A stretch of DNA of 64,000 nucleotides from positions 3,761,501 through 3,825,500 of the forward strand of contig NZ_CP114035.2 of NCBI RefSeq assembly GCF_026898135.2, read 5' to 3'. This document shows positions 44,229 to 53,301 of this stretch, one piece after another. Source of the DNA: Pseudomonas fortuita (GTDB lineage Bacteria > Pseudomonadota > Gammaproteobacteria > Pseudomonadales > Pseudomonadaceae). The position numbers and the translations under genes are program-made. How positions within the stretch are numbered: position 1 is the first letter of the stretch; each line of letters begins with the position of its first letter. The notes beneath the pieces were generated by a model. It was not told the DNA's origin. It saw nothing but the letters and a program-made list of their open reading frames with translations, and did not search any database.

Positions 44229-45464
44229 ATGCAAACCAACCTGAGCGAAACAAGCCGCCGGCTGGCCCGCGCCGACGAGGCCGAAAGCATCCTGCGTTCC
44301 TGCGTGCATTGTGGGTTTTGCACCGCCACCTGCCCTACCTACCAGTTGCTGGGCGATGAACTGGACGGCCCGCGCGGGCGCATCTACCTGATCAAGCAGG
44401 TACTCGAAGGCGAGCCGGTCACCGCCAGCACCCAACAGCACCTGGACCGCTGCCTGAGTTGCCGCAACTGCGAAACCACCTGCCCATCCGGGGTCAGATA
44501 CCACGACCTGCTGGACATCGGTCGCGCCGTCGTCGACCAACAAGTACCACGCTCGCTCGGTCAGCGCCTGCTGCGCCAGGGCCTGCGTGCGGTAGTGCCA
44601 CGCCCGGCGCTGTTCAAGGCCCTGACCCGCAGCGGCCAGGCCCTGCGCCCACTGTTGCCGGGCACGCTCAAGCGCAAACTGCCGGCGCACATCACGGCAC
44701 CCGGCGAGCGCCCCGCGCCACGCCACGCACGCCAGGTGCTGATGCTGGAAGGCTGCGTGCAGCCGACCTTGTCACCCAATACCAATGCCGCTGCGACGCG
44801 CCTGCTCGATCGCCTGGGGATTAGCGTGCAACCCATCCACCAGGCCGGCTGCTGTGGCGCGGTGGACTACCACCTCAATGCCCAGGAGCAAGGCCTGCAA
44901 CGTGCGCGGCGCAATATCGACGCCTGGTGGCCGGCCATCGAAGCAGGTGCCGAAGCCATCGTGCAAACCGCCAGCGGCTGCGGCGCGTTCGTGCGCGACT
45001 ATGGCCACCTGCTGGAACACGACACCCGCTACGCAGCCAAAGCGGCCAGGGTCAGCGCCCTGTCCCGCGACCTGGTAGAAGTACTGCGCGATGAGCCGGT
45101 CGAGCAACTGGGCCTGTGCGCCGAGCAACGCCTGGCCTTCCACTGCCCCTGCACGCTGCAACACGCCCTGAAACTGGGGGGTGCGGTAGAGGCGCTGCTG
45201 ACGCGCCTGGGCTTTACCCTGACCTCGGTACCGGACGGCCACCTGTGTTGCGGCTCGGCTGGCACCTATTCGCTGACCCAGCCTGCGCTGTCACTGCAAC
45301 TGCGTGACAACCGCCTCAACGCACTGGAAAGCGGCAAACCGCAAGTCATCGCTACCGCCAACATCGGCTGCCAGGCCCACCTCGACGGGGCCGGGCGCAC
45401 GCCGGTACGGCACTGGATCGAAATCGTCGAAGCCGCCTTGAACCCGGAGAACCCCCATGCATAG
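44229..45464 (+). CDS. glcF: Glycolate oxidase iron-sulfur subunit GlcF
   Basis: A 411-residue protein with two [4Fe-4S] motifs, CVHCGFCTATCP (about residues 24-35) and CLSCRNCETTCP (about 76-87), followed by two CCG domains (GCCGAVDYH, LCCGSAGTYS). It carries electrons from the flavin subunits to the membrane. The glcG start lies 8 bp inside its 3' end. Confidence 0.95.
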   Translation: MQTNLSETSRRLARADEAESILRSCVHCGFCTATCPTYQLLGDELDGPRGRIYLIKQVLEGEPVTASTQQHLDRCLSCRNCETTCPSGVRYHDLLDIGRAVVDQQVPRSLGQRLLRQGLRAVVPRPALFKALTRSGQALRPLLPGTLKRKLPAHITAPGERPAPRHARQVLMLEGCVQPTLSPNTNAAATRLLDRLGISVQPIHQAGCCGAVDYHLNAQEQGLQRARRNIDAWWPAIEAGAEAIVQTASGCGAFVRDYGHLLEHDTRYAAKAARVSALSRDLVEVLRDEPVEQLGLCAEQRLAFHCPCTLQHALKLGGAVEALLTRLGFTLTSVPDGHLCCGSAGTYSLTQPALSLQLRDNRLNALESGKPQVIATANIGCQAHLDGAGRTPVRHWIEIVEAALNPENPHA

Positions 45465-45855
45465 CAAGTTCGTGATCGGCCAGGCCGACGTCGCCCGTGT
45501 GCTGGCCGCCGCCCGCCAGGAAGCCCTGGCCCAGCATTGGAACGTGACCATCGCCGTGGTCGACGACGGTGGCCACCCCTTGGTCCTGGAGCGCCTGGAT
45601 GGCTGTGCGCCGGCCAGTGCCTACATAGCCGTGGAGAAAGCCCGCACCTCCGCGCTGGGGCGCAAGGAAACCCGGGATTACGAGGAAATGGTCAATGGGG
45701 GCCGCACTGCATTCGTCACCGCACCGCTGCTGACCAGCCTGGAAGGTGGCGTGCCACTGCGGGTGGATGGCCAGGTGGTGGGTGCCATTGGTGTGTCCGG
45801 GGTCAAGTCCGAACAGGATGCCCAGGTGGCCAAGGCTGGAGCGGCAGCCCTGTAG
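45457..45855 (+). CDS. glcG: GlcG/HbpS-family heme-binding-type protein
   Basis: A 132-residue single-domain protein of the GlcG/HbpS (DUF336) family: NVTIAVVDDGGHPLVLERLDG (about 26-46), SAYIAVEKARTSA and GGVPLRVDGQVVGAIGVSG. Members bind haem or corrinoids or have unknown roles; in glc operons its function is unsettled. It overlaps glcF by 8 bp and is followed by a very strong hairpin, so glcB downstream may be expressed at a different level. Confidence 0.92.
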   Translation: MHSKFVIGQADVARVLAAARQEALAQHWNVTIAVVDDGGHPLVLERLDGCAPASAYIAVEKARTSALGRKETRDYEEMVNGGRTAFVTAPLLTSLEGGVPLRVDGQVVGAIGVSGVKSEQDAQVAKAGAAAL

Positions 45856-45857
45856 AT

Positions 45858-45905
45858 CCTGTGCTGGCTTCTTCGCGGGCTTGCCCGCGAAGAAGCCAGC
45901 ACAGG
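45858..45905. repeat. Perfect 23-bp REP hairpin between glcG and glcB
   Basis: Two fully complementary 23-nt arms around a 2-nt loop (core cgcgggc TT gcccgcg, outer CCTGTGCTGG/CCAGCACAGG). It is the longest perfect palindrome I found in the window. Placed inside the glc gene series, it may act as attenuator or as an mRNA 3' end protecting glcDEFG. Confidence 0.9.
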
Positions 45906-45945
45906 TGACTGAATTCCCGAAGACAGAACATCGAGCGAACAGACA

Positions 45946-48114
45946 ATGCCAAACGAACTCCAGATCGCCCCCACCCTCCAGCACTTCATCGAAGACGAAG
46001 TCCTCCCCGGCACCGGCATCGAAGCCAACGCTTTCTGGCAAGGCTTCAGCACCTTGGTCCACGACCTCGCCCCGCAAAACCGCGCCCTGCTCGCCGAACG
46101 CCAGCGCCTGCAAACCGAGCTGGACAACTGGCACCGCCAACACCCTGGCCCGATCCGCGACATGGCCGCCTACCAGCACTTTCTGCAAGGCATCGGCTAC
46201 CTGGTCGACGCTCCCGAAAACGTGCAGATCAGCACCGCCAACGTTGACCGTGAAATCGCCTTGCAAGCCGGCCCGCAGCTGGTCGTGCCGCTGAGCAATG
46301 CCCGCTACGCCCTCAACGCCGCCAACGCCCGCTGGGGTTCGCTGTACGATGCGCTGTACGGCACCGATGCCATCGCCGAAACCGCTGGCGCCGAACGCGG
46401 CCAAGGCTACAACCCGGTGCGCGGCGCCAAGGTAATTGCCTATGGCCGGCAGTTCCTCGACGCTAGCGCCCCACTCGACGGCGCTTCACACAGCGACGCC
46501 ACTGCCTACGTGATCGACCAGGGCACGCTACGGGTCACCCTGGCCGACGGCCGCCAGGCCGTATTGCACAATCGCGCACAACTGCGGGGTTACCAGGGAG
46601 AGCCGAACACACCCACGGCGATCCTGTTGCAGCACCACCAGCTGCATTTCGAAATCCAGATCGACCCGACCAGTGCGATCGGCCAGCAGGACCTGGCCGG
46701 GGTCAAGGACATCGCCCTGGAAGCCGCACTGACCACCATCATCGACTGCGAAGACTCGGTAGCGGCCGTGGATGCCGACGACAAAGTCCACGTCTACCGC
46801 AACTGGCTCGGCCTGATGAAGGGTGACCTGAGCGAACAGGTGAGCAAAGGCAGCAAAACCTTCAACCGCACCCTGGCTGCAGACCGCCATTACCACGGTA
46901 TAGACGGCCTCCCCCTGACACTACCGGGCCGCTCGCTGCTGTTCATCCGCAACGTCGGCCACCTGATGACCAACCCGGCCATCCACGACCGTGATGGCCG
47001 TGAAATTCCCGAAGGTATCCTCGATGGCGTGATTACCAGCCTGATCGGTCTGCACGACCTCAAGCGCCGCGGCAATTCCCGCGAAGGCAGCCTGTACATC
47101 GTCAAACCGAAGATGCACGGGCCGGCCGAAGTGGCCTTCGCCGACCAGTTGTTCGGCCGCGTCGAAGCCCTGCTGGGCCTGCCGGCACAGACCCTGAAGA
47201 TGGGCATCATGGACGAGGAGCGGCGCACCAGCGTCAACCTCAAGGCCTGTATCGCCAGCGCGGCATCCCGGGTGGTGTTCATCAATACCGGCTTCCTCGA
47301 CCGCACCGGTGACGAGATGCACAGCGCCATGGAAGCCGGCGCCATGCTGCGCAAGGGCGACATGAAAGGCAGCGCCTGGATCCAGGCCTACGAACGCAGC
47401 AACGTGCTGGTCGGGCTGGCTTGTGGCCTGCGCGGCAAGGCACAGATCGGCAAGGGCATGTGGGCCATGCCCGACCTGATGGCGGCCATGCTGGAACAGA
47501 AAGTTGCCCAGCCAAAGGCCGGTGCCAACACCGCCTGGGTGCCGTCGCCCACTGCCGCCACCCTGCATGCGCTGCACTACCACCAGGTAGACGTAGCTGC
47601 CGTGCAGCAGACGCTGGAACAGGTAGACCTGGGGGCCCTGCGTGGCGCATTGCTGCATGACCTGCTGAGCATTCCGGTCAGCCCCGAACGGCCGTGGAGC
47701 GCCGCTGATATCCAGGCTGAGCTGGACAACAACTGCCAAGGCATCCTCGGTTACGTGGCGCGCTGGGTCGAGCAAGGGGTCGGCTGCTCCAAGGTGCCGG
47801 ACATTCACGATGTGGGCCTGATGGAGGACCGCGCCACCTTGCGCATTTCAGCGCAGCACATTGCCAACTGGCTGCACCATGGGGTAGTCGGGGCCGAGCA
47901 GGTCGAGGCGACGTTGCAACGCATGGCCCAGGTGGTCGACCAGCAGAATGCCGGGGACCCGGCATACCGGCCGATGGCCACCGGTTTCGAAACATCGTAT
48001 GCCTTCCGAGCTGCGCGGGACCTGGTGTTCAAAGGGCGCGAGCAGCCCAGCGGCTATACCGAGCCGTTGCTACATGGCTGGCGGTTGCGCTTCAAGCAGG
48101 AAGTTCAACGCTAG
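45946..48114 (+). CDS. glcB: Malate synthase G
   Basis: A 722-residue monomeric malate synthase (E. coli GlcB has 723). It condenses glyoxylate from glycolate oxidation with acetyl-CoA to malate. Recognisable are the Mg/substrate region [21 protein letters not shown] (about 262-282) and [16 protein letters not shown], the catalytic base region [25 protein letters not shown] and the usual C-terminal [11 protein letters not shown]. It lies 90 bp after glcG, beyond a strong hairpin. Together the genes complete glycolate use without the glycerate route. Confidence 0.96.
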   Translation: MPNELQIAPTLQHFIEDEVLPGTGIEANAFWQGFSTLVHDLAPQNRALLAERQRLQTELDNWHRQHPGPIRDMAAYQHFLQGIGYLVDAPENVQISTANVDREIALQAGPQLVVPLSNARYALNAANARWGSLYDALYGTDAIAETAGAERGQGYNPVRGAKVIAYGRQFLDASAPLDGASHSDATAYVIDQGTLRVTLADGRQAVLHNRAQLRGYQGEPNTPTAILLQHHQLHFEIQIDPTSAIGQQDLAGVKDIALEAALTTIIDCEDSVAAVDADDKVHVYRNWLGLMKGDLSEQVSKGSKTFNRTLAADRHYHGIDGLPLTLPGRSLLFIRNVGHLMTNPAIHDRDGREIPEGILDGVITSLIGLHDLKRRGNSREGSLYIVKPKMHGPAEVAFADQLFGRVEALLGLPAQTLKMGIMDEERRTSVNLKACIASAASRVVFINTGFLDRTGDEMHSAMEAGAMLRKGDMKGSAWIQAYERSNVLVGLACGLRGKAQIGKGMWAMPDLMAAMLEQKVAQPKAGANTAWVPSPTAATLHALHYHQVDVAAVQQTLEQVDLGALRGALLHDLLSIPVSPERPWSAADIQAELDNNCQGILGYVARWVEQGVGCSKVPDIHDVGLMEDRATLRISAQHIANWLHHGVVGAEQVEATLQRMAQVVDQQNAGDPAYRPMATGFETSYAFRAARDLVFKGREQPSGYTEPLLHGWRLRFKQEVQR

Positions 48115-48332
48115 CCCAGGCTGCGCGGTCACTCCAGGAGCGGCCTTGTGGCGCGATCGGGTGGGGACGAATTGTGCCGCAGACACCCGCCTGCTGCCAG
48201 TCAAGGGTGGTATTCCGGCAGCTTCAGACATTTCCCACAGGGTTCTCGGAAGTGTCTTACTTGCTACCGCCGCCCGCAGAAAACAAGATCGGGGCTGGAT
48301 CAAGCAACGCTGCGCTCCAGAGGAGGCTCCGC
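48115..48332. other. Gap after glcB
   Basis: A 218-bp stretch with a REP-like fragment (ggagcggccttgtggcgcga, near 48137-48156) and no other feature that I can identify; a promoter for the next gene must lie here but was not recognised. Confidence 0.3.
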
Positions 48333-48671
48333 ATGCACCTGTACGCCCGCCCCATCGCCGAACTGCGCAGCAGCCTGCGCGAAATGCTGGCCCATGACAT
48401 GAGTAACCCCGATGAAGACCCACACCTGTCGGGGGTCATGTTCTTCTGCGCCACCGATGAGCATTCCCGGCAATTGATCGAACGCATCGAGTTGCTGGCC
48501 AGCGAGGTGTTCTTCGACGCGAACGGGCGGGCCATTTCAGAGTATATGAAGGCTTCGACGGTAGAAGGCGTGCGCATCAGGCGCAACCGCAACGCGGCAG
48601 AGGATGAGACAGTAATACGCATCGCGCTGGCGGAAAAAGGCTACATCACTGTCAGCGCCGCCCGGTTCTGA
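48333..48671 (+). CDS. Small protein of unknown function
   Basis: A 112-residue cytoplasmic protein without signal peptide or membrane segment. AGGAGG lies 6-7 bp before ATG 48333, which supports a real gene. The sequence is charged and mixed alpha/beta, with the block FFCATDEHSRQLIERIELLASEVFFDANGR and a C-terminal basic stretch RIRRNRN. I do not recognise a family. It follows glcB on the same strand but after a gap of 218 bp, so a separate promoter is likely. Confidence 0.6.
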   Translation: MHLYARPIAELRSSLREMLAHDMSNPDEDPHLSGVMFFCATDEHSRQLIERIELLASEVFFDANGRAISEYMKASTVEGVRIRRNRNAAEDETVIRIALAEKGYITVSAARF

Positions 48672-48694
48672 GCTTTTTGGGGCTGCTTTGCAGC

Positions 48695-48770
48695 CCATCG
48701 CCGGCAAGCCAGCTCTCATAGGGGTCGCGTCAAGCCTGTGGGGCACGCGATACCTGTGGGAGCCTTCCTG
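48695..48770. repeat. Degenerate REP sequences
   Basis: Scattered REP-like fragments (atcgccggcaagccagc, and cctgtgggagcc) upstream of the MocR gene; arms are mutated relative to the other copies. Confidence 0.5.
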
Positions 48771-48813
48771 TCCAATCCGCTATCCTGAGCACTCCCCCGC
48801 TCCGGACCCGCCC

Positions 48814-50247
48814 ATGGAACTGCACATTCGCCTGGAGGGCCGCAAAGGCCTGGCCGAGCAGCTTTACCAGCAATTGCGCGCCGGTATCGACAGCGGCCAC
48901 CTGGCCGCCGGCACCCAACTGCCACCCACCCGCCTGCTGGCAGCACAACTGGGCGTATCGCGCAAGACCGTGGCCGAGGCTTACTCACGGCTGACCTACG
49001 ACAACCTGCTCAGCGGCGTGGTCGGCCGCGGCACGTTCATCACCCCGCGCCAACCACTGCGCAGCAATGAATCAGCCAGCATTCCCCTGGCCGGCGCTGC
49101 ATCCCTTGAACGCTGGCAGCAGCGCGCCACCGTGCTCGCTCAACGCCAGCTGCAAACGCCCTCGCGCTATGACTTTGTCGGCGGTGCATCGAGCAAGTCG
49201 CAGTTCCCGTTCGACCAATGGCGCAGCTGCCTGAATTACGCGCTGCGCCGCAGCCAGCGCCACCCCGAGCGGCAGTTCCAGGCCCAGGGCCTGCCAGAGC
49301 TGCGCGAGGCCATTGCCCACCACATCGCCTACGCCCGCGGCGTGCACTGCAGCGCAGCCGATCTGCTGGTGTGCAACGGTGCCCAGCAAGCGCTGGACCT
49401 GATCGCCCGGGTACTGGTCGAGCCAGGCTGTCAGGTGGCCATGGAAGACCCCGGCTACCCGCCGGCACGGCAACTGTTCCTGGCCCTTGGCGCACGCCTG
49501 CAGTCCGTGCCGGTGGATGATGAAGGCCTGTGCGTGGAGCAGATCGCCGATGGCACCCGGCTGATCTACGTAACGCCCTCGCACCAGTTCCCGCTGGGTA
49601 TGCCGATGAGCGAGCCACGCCGACACGCCCTGCTGGCAAGGGCCGCGGAACTGGGTGCACTGATCATCGAAGACGACTACGACTGCGAGTTCCGCTACCA
49701 CGGGCCAGCCTCGGACGCACTCCAGCGCCTGGACCGGCATGGGCTGGTGGCCTATGTCGGGACCTTTTCCAAGACCTTGCTGCAAGAACTGCGGCTGGGC
49801 TATGCCGTACTGCCGCCTGCCGTACTGCAGGCCGCTTGCGTGGCCAAGCACCTCAGCGACTGGCACAGCCCGACTTTGCTGCAGTGGGCGCTGGCGCGTT
49901 TTTTGGGCGAAGGCCACCTGAACAAGCATATCCGCCGCTGCCACGAGGTCTACAGCGCCCGTCGCGAGCGCATCCTGGCGCGCCTGGGGGGCGACCTGTC
50001 GCCGTGGCTCAGCGCCATCCCTGCCAGCGCCGGCTTCCACCTCAGTGCACTGGCCAATCCCGGGGTCGATGTCGAACTGCTGGCCAACCTCGCGCGCAAG
50101 GTAGAGGTCGGCCTGTACTCGCTGGCGCCATTCTTCAGCGAAGCGCCGGTACGCCCGGGGTTATTGCTGGGCTTCGGCGCCATCGAGCTGCTGGACATTG
50201 ACCCGGCGCTGGACCGGGTGCGCGATACCCTGCAACGCCTCAGCTGA
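48814..50247 (+). CDS. MocR/PdxR-type regulator (GntR HTH fused to aminotransferase fold)
   Basis: A 477-residue fusion: an N-terminal winged helix (residues 10-75; AAGTQLPPTRLLAAQLGVSRKTVAEAYSRL) and a fold-type-I aminotransferase domain with the PLP aspartate in IIEDDYDCEFRY and Schiff-base lysine in GTFSKTLLQELRLGY. Such proteins sense PLP or a PLP adduct and control vitamin B6, taurine, GABA or other amine genes. ATG 48814 starts the usual MELHIRLEG segment. It converges on a CynX-type MFS gene with an 8-bp 3' overlap. No pdxS/T or gabT lies nearby, so the target is unclear. Confidence 0.9.
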   Translation: MELHIRLEGRKGLAEQLYQQLRAGIDSGHLAAGTQLPPTRLLAAQLGVSRKTVAEAYSRLTYDNLLSGVVGRGTFITPRQPLRSNESASIPLAGAASLERWQQRATVLAQRQLQTPSRYDFVGGASSKSQFPFDQWRSCLNYALRRSQRHPERQFQAQGLPELREAIAHHIAYARGVHCSAADLLVCNGAQQALDLIARVLVEPGCQVAMEDPGYPPARQLFLALGARLQSVPVDDEGLCVEQIADGTRLIYVTPSHQFPLGMPMSEPRRHALLARAAELGALIIEDDYDCEFRYHGPASDALQRLDRHGLVAYVGTFSKTLLQELRLGYAVLPPAVLQAACVAKHLSDWHSPTLLQWALARFLGEGHLNKHIRRCHEVYSARRERILARLGGDLSPWLSAIPASAGFHLSALANPGVDVELLANLARKVEVGLYSLAPFFSEAPVRPGLLLGFGAIELLDIDPALDRVRDTLQRLS

Positions 50248-51436
50248 CCGGCGCAGCCTTGCCTGGCGCGGCGGGGCGCGCGATGGCTGCGGCATAGCCA
50301 CGCGGACTGAACCAGCGGGTTACCAGCAACATGGCCATCACGGTCACAGTGAGCAGCGTCCACGACGCCTGGAAGTCACCACTCACGTCACGCAGCCAGC
50401 CGGTGATATACGGCACTGTACCGGTGATGATGAAACCGATGCCCTGCACGAAAGCGGCCAGGCTGCCGGCCTCGGCGGGCGTCTTCAAGTGCTCCAGGGT
50501 CAGGGTCAGGCATTGGCTGAAGCAGGCGCCCAGGCCAAAACCGATCATCGCGACCCACAGCCCCGCCGCCTGCGTGGGTGCCAGCAGCAGGCCGAGAAAA
50601 CCGGCCAGCTGGATCGCCAGAGCCAACCACAAGCCTGGACGGCGGTCAGTCCAACGCCGCAGCAACAGCGGCAACCCCAGTGCACCGGCCACCTGGAAGA
50701 CCGTCATCAGGCCCACCAGGTCTGCACCGCCCTGAGCACTGCCGCCGTGCTCGAGATGGTACGCCGGCAGCCACGCCACCATGCTGGTGTAGCCGCCGTT
50801 GATCAGGCCGAAATACAGGGCCAGCAACCAGGCCCGGCGCGTGCCGAACCAGTGCCCGCCAGCAGCGCCGGCCAGCGTTGGCGCCCCCTGCCGTGGCCGC
50901 CATACCGCCCATGCCACCAGCGCCAACAGCGCCGGGATCGCCCAAAGGCCCAGGCCGACCTGCCAGTGGCCGAAATGGTCGCTGATATGGGGGCCAAGCA
51001 CGGCAGCCATGCCGCCACCGCTCATCAACGCTGCCGAGTACAGCCCCATCGCCCCCGCCAGGCGGCTGGGGAACCAGCGGTTGACCAGGCCAGGCATCAT
51101 GCCCTGCACCACCGCCACCCCCAGACCGGCGACCACGGCACTGGCAATCAGCGCCCAGGCGCTGTCCAGTTGCAGGCGCCACAGGCAAGCCAGGGCGATT
51201 GCAGCCAGGCCACCGAGCATGCCGCCATGCTCGCTGATCCAGCGTCGCAACCATGGCTGCAGCAACGGCACCAGGCCCATGCACAGTACCGGCAACGCCG
51301 TCAGCAAGGCAGCCTGCTGGTAGCCCAGCCCGGTGCTGGCGCGCATGGGTTCGAGTAACGGGCCGATACTGGTCAGGATCGGCCGCAGGTTCAGCGCCAG
51401 CAGGATCACCAGCAACAGGTTCAAAGCAGCTCTCAT
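50240..51436 (-). CDS. MFS transporter, CynX/NimT family
   Basis: A 398-residue inner-membrane protein with twelve predicted helices. The family start LLVILLALNLRPILTSIGPLL (about 5-25) is typical of CynX (cyanate) and NimT (2-nitroimidazole) transporters, whose substrates are mostly unknown. ATG 51436 gives a normal N-terminus; an open frame 31 codons longer exists without a membrane reason. It is divergent from the AhpD-like gene with a 12-bp inverted repeat between them, and could be an exporter or importer controlled with it. Confidence 0.87.
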   Translation of the reverse strand: MRAALNLLLVILLALNLRPILTSIGPLLEPMRASTGLGYQQAALLTALPVLCMGLVPLLQPWLRRWISEHGGMLGGLAAIALACLWRLQLDSAWALIASAVVAGLGVAVVQGMMPGLVNRWFPSRLAGAMGLYSAALMSGGGMAAVLGPHISDHFGHWQVGLGLWAIPALLALVAWAVWRPRQGAPTLAGAAGGHWFGTRRAWLLALYFGLINGGYTSMVAWLPAYHLEHGGSAQGGADLVGLMTVFQVAGALGLPLLLRRWTDRRPGLWLALAIQLAGFLGLLLAPTQAAGLWVAMIGFGLGACFSQCLTLTLEHLKTPAEAGSLAAFVQGIGFIITGTVPYITGWLRDVSGDFQASWTLLTVTVMAMLLVTRWFSPRGYAAAIARPAAPGKAAPVS

Positions 51437-51539
51437 TGCGCATCGGTTCTCGGGTAACAGGACCCAGGCATTATCCCGGCTTGGCAGGGCTGGCAGAAAT
51501 GAAGAGATTGGATGCTTGTCAGTGGCCACCTGAATGGGC

Positions 51540-51587
51540 GATTGGCCTCCCGCTTATGTGCGCAATTGGCTATCGGGGAGGCCAATC
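51540..51587. promoter_or_regulatory. Inverted repeat in the MFS/AhpD-like divergent gap
   Basis: Perfect 12-bp arms GATTGGCCTCCC (51540-51551) and GGGAGGCCAATC (51576-51587), separated by 24 bp, ending 50 bp before the AhpD-like ATG. A dimeric regulator site is the simplest reading; the nearby MocR is one candidate. Confidence 0.5.
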
Positions 51588-51637
51588 GGCAGCGCTACAG
51601 TAGTGCCATTCCCATCCAGCACCCTTTGGAGACAGCC

Positions 51638-52075
51638 ATGCACAACCGTATCGAATGGGCCAAGCACGCCCCGGAAGCCTACAAAGCCATGGTCGGCCTG
51701 GAGCAGGCCCTGGCCAAGAGCGGCCTGGAGAGTTCCCTGTTGGAGCTGGTACGTCTGCGGGCTTCGCAGGTCAACGGCTGCGCCTACTGCGTCAACCTGC
51801 ACGCCAACGATGCACGCAAGGCAGGTGAGACCGAAGCACGCTTGCAGACCTTGAGCGTGTGGCGCGAAACCGCCTACTTCACCCCGCGCGAACGTGCGGC
51901 GCTGGCCTGGGTCGAAAGCCTTACCCGCCTGCCTGGGCAGGGCGCGCCACAGGGGCAATATGAAGCCCTGCAGGAACACTTCGAGCCGGCCGAGGTGGTC
52001 AACCTGACCCTGGCGGTTGCCACCATCAACGCCTGGAACCGCTTCGGGGTCGGGTTTGCCATGGTGCCGGCCTGA
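51638..52075 (+). CDS. Carboxymuconolactone decarboxylase/AhpD-like protein
   Basis: A 145-residue all-helical protein of the CMD/AhpD family. It has the redox motif C48-x-x-C51-x-x-x-H55 in GCAYCVNLHANDAR, which marks the AhpD-like peroxidase or thiol-disulfide branch instead of the decarboxylase branch. It probably reduces peroxides or disulfides, with an unknown partner. TTGGAGA lies about 8 bp before ATG 51638. It is divergent from the CynX-type transporter and convergent with the AraC gene. Confidence 0.88.
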   Translation: MHNRIEWAKHAPEAYKAMVGLEQALAKSGLESSLLELVRLRASQVNGCAYCVNLHANDARKAGETEARLQTLSVWRETAYFTPRERAALAWVESLTRLPGQGAPQGQYEALQEHFEPAEVVNLTLAVATINAWNRFGVGFAMVPA

Positions 52076-52091
52076 TCATTCAATGATCGCC

Positions 52092-52113
52092 GTACCGGCC
52101 CTATCGCCGGTAC
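52092..52113. terminator. Hairpin between convergent genes
   Basis: GTACCGGC-N6-GCCGGTAC, an 8-bp perfect stem between the AhpD-like stop and the AraC stop. No T-run follows, so it is a possible bidirectional terminator or REP relic. Confidence 0.4.
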
Positions 52114-52122
52114 AGGGAACAA

Positions 52123-53133
52123 CTAACGCCCGGCCAACCGCGCCCTATAGCTGCCGGGGCTCTGCCCGGTCCACTTCTTGAACGCCCGGTGAAACGCACT
52201 CGGCTCCTGGAACCCGGCCTGCTCGGCTATCTCGGCAATGCTCAACACCCCCTCGCGCAACCGCTCGAAGGCCATCGCCCGGCGCACCTCATCCTTGATC
52301 TGCTGGTACGACCGCCCTTCCCGCTCCAGCTGCCGGCGGAACGTACTGGCACTGATCCCCTGCAGCTGCGCCAGCGCCGCCAAGGTCGGCCACTGCCCAT
52401 AGTGCCGGGCGCGCAAATGGCGGTACACCTCCGCCACCAGCCCGTTCTGGTTGCGAAAGCGGATCACCAACCCCTGCGGTGCACTGCGCAGAAAGGTTTT
52501 CAGGGTCGCCAGGTCCTGCACCACTGGCAGACGCAGGTAGGCGCTGTCGAACTCCACTTCGGTACGGCCGCTGCCCAGGCGCAGGTCCGGCCCCCACAAC
52601 AGCAGGTCGTCTTCCTGGGCCGGGCGCGAGACGGCCAGCTCGGTGCGGTCGATGGCGATCCGCCGCCCGGCCAGCCAGCACAACATGCCGATCATCAGCA
52701 CCAGGTAGGTTTCCTCGGCGTACACCTGGGTCAACGGGTCGGCAATGCTCGACTGCACGCTGATCAGCGCGCGCCCACCGCGTACGGTCAGGCTGCCGCG
52801 CAGGTCGCGCAGGAACAGGCCGAAGCCAGCCATGCACTGGCGCAAGGCCTTTTCCAGGTTCGGCTCAAGGATCAGGCCCCGGCAAATCAGGGCGAAGCTG
52901 CCCAGCGGCATGCCATGGCTGTCGAGGCGGAAGAACTCGTCGTCCAGGCGCTGTATCTGTGTCAGCCACAGCTCGGCGAAGGCCTTGGCCGGTACGCGGG
53001 CCTGTGACTGCTCAAGCAGCTGGGGGTCGATGCCCACCGCGCGCAGCTGTGCATCGCGCTCGGCCGGGCTATTGCGCAGGGCGTGGAGCATGGCATTGAG
53101 AAAGTACACGGCGACCGAATCGCTATCGCGCAT
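52123..53133 (-). CDS. AraC-family regulator with OruR/ArgR-like N-terminal domain
   Basis: A 336-residue regulator with an N-terminal effector domain of the Arabinose_bd type (PF12625; MPLGSFALICRGLILEPNLEKALRQCMAGFGLF) and a C-terminal double HTH (about 235-335; ISASTFRRQLEREGRSYQQIKDEVRR ... EIAEQAGFQEPSAFHRAFKKWTGQSPGSYR). It is divergent from a beta-ketothiolase and 3-hydroxyacyl-CoA dehydrogenase operon, so it is the likely activator of that operon. The inducer may be a hydroxy- or keto-acid; this is an inference. Confidence 0.88.
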   Translation of the reverse strand: MRDSDSVAVYFLNAMLHALRNSPAERDAQLRAVGIDPQLLEQSQARVPAKAFAELWLTQIQRLDDEFFRLDSHGMPLGSFALICRGLILEPNLEKALRQCMAGFGLFLRDLRGSLTVRGGRALISVQSSIADPLTQVYAEETYLVLMIGMLCWLAGRRIAIDRTELAVSRPAQEDDLLLWGPDLRLGSGRTEVEFDSAYLRLPVVQDLATLKTFLRSAPQGLVIRFRNQNGLVAEVYRHLRARHYGQWPTLAALAQLQGISASTFRRQLEREGRSYQQIKDEVRRAMAFERLREGVLSIAEIAEQAGFQEPSAFHRAFKKWTGQSPGSYRARLAGR

Positions 53134-53158
53134 GGTGGTTTTCGCTGTCTATGCTGAG

Positions 53159-53173
53159 TGGCAAAAAGTGCCA
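53159..53173. promoter_or_regulatory. Palindrome in the AraC/thiolase gap
   Basis: TGGCA-N5-TGCCA, located 26 bp before the AraC start and about 130 bp before the thiolase start. TGGCA/TGCCA halves are common in AraC-type sites; binding is inferred. Confidence 0.35.
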
Positions 53174-53301
53174 GGTTGTTTGAACAGATCCGGCATAGGC
53201 TGCAACAGAGCCTTTGCCTAGACTCGATCCCACTCCGGGACCGCCGGCCATTCTCGCAGAGCCTGGCCCGCTCCCGCCATGCCTAAGCTTACGGAGCCTC
53301 T

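Noticed and set aside
53159..53173. Sigma-54 promoter before the thiolase gene
   Set aside because: The GG and GC elements are 8 bp apart, not 10; the element is better read as a TGGCA palindrome.
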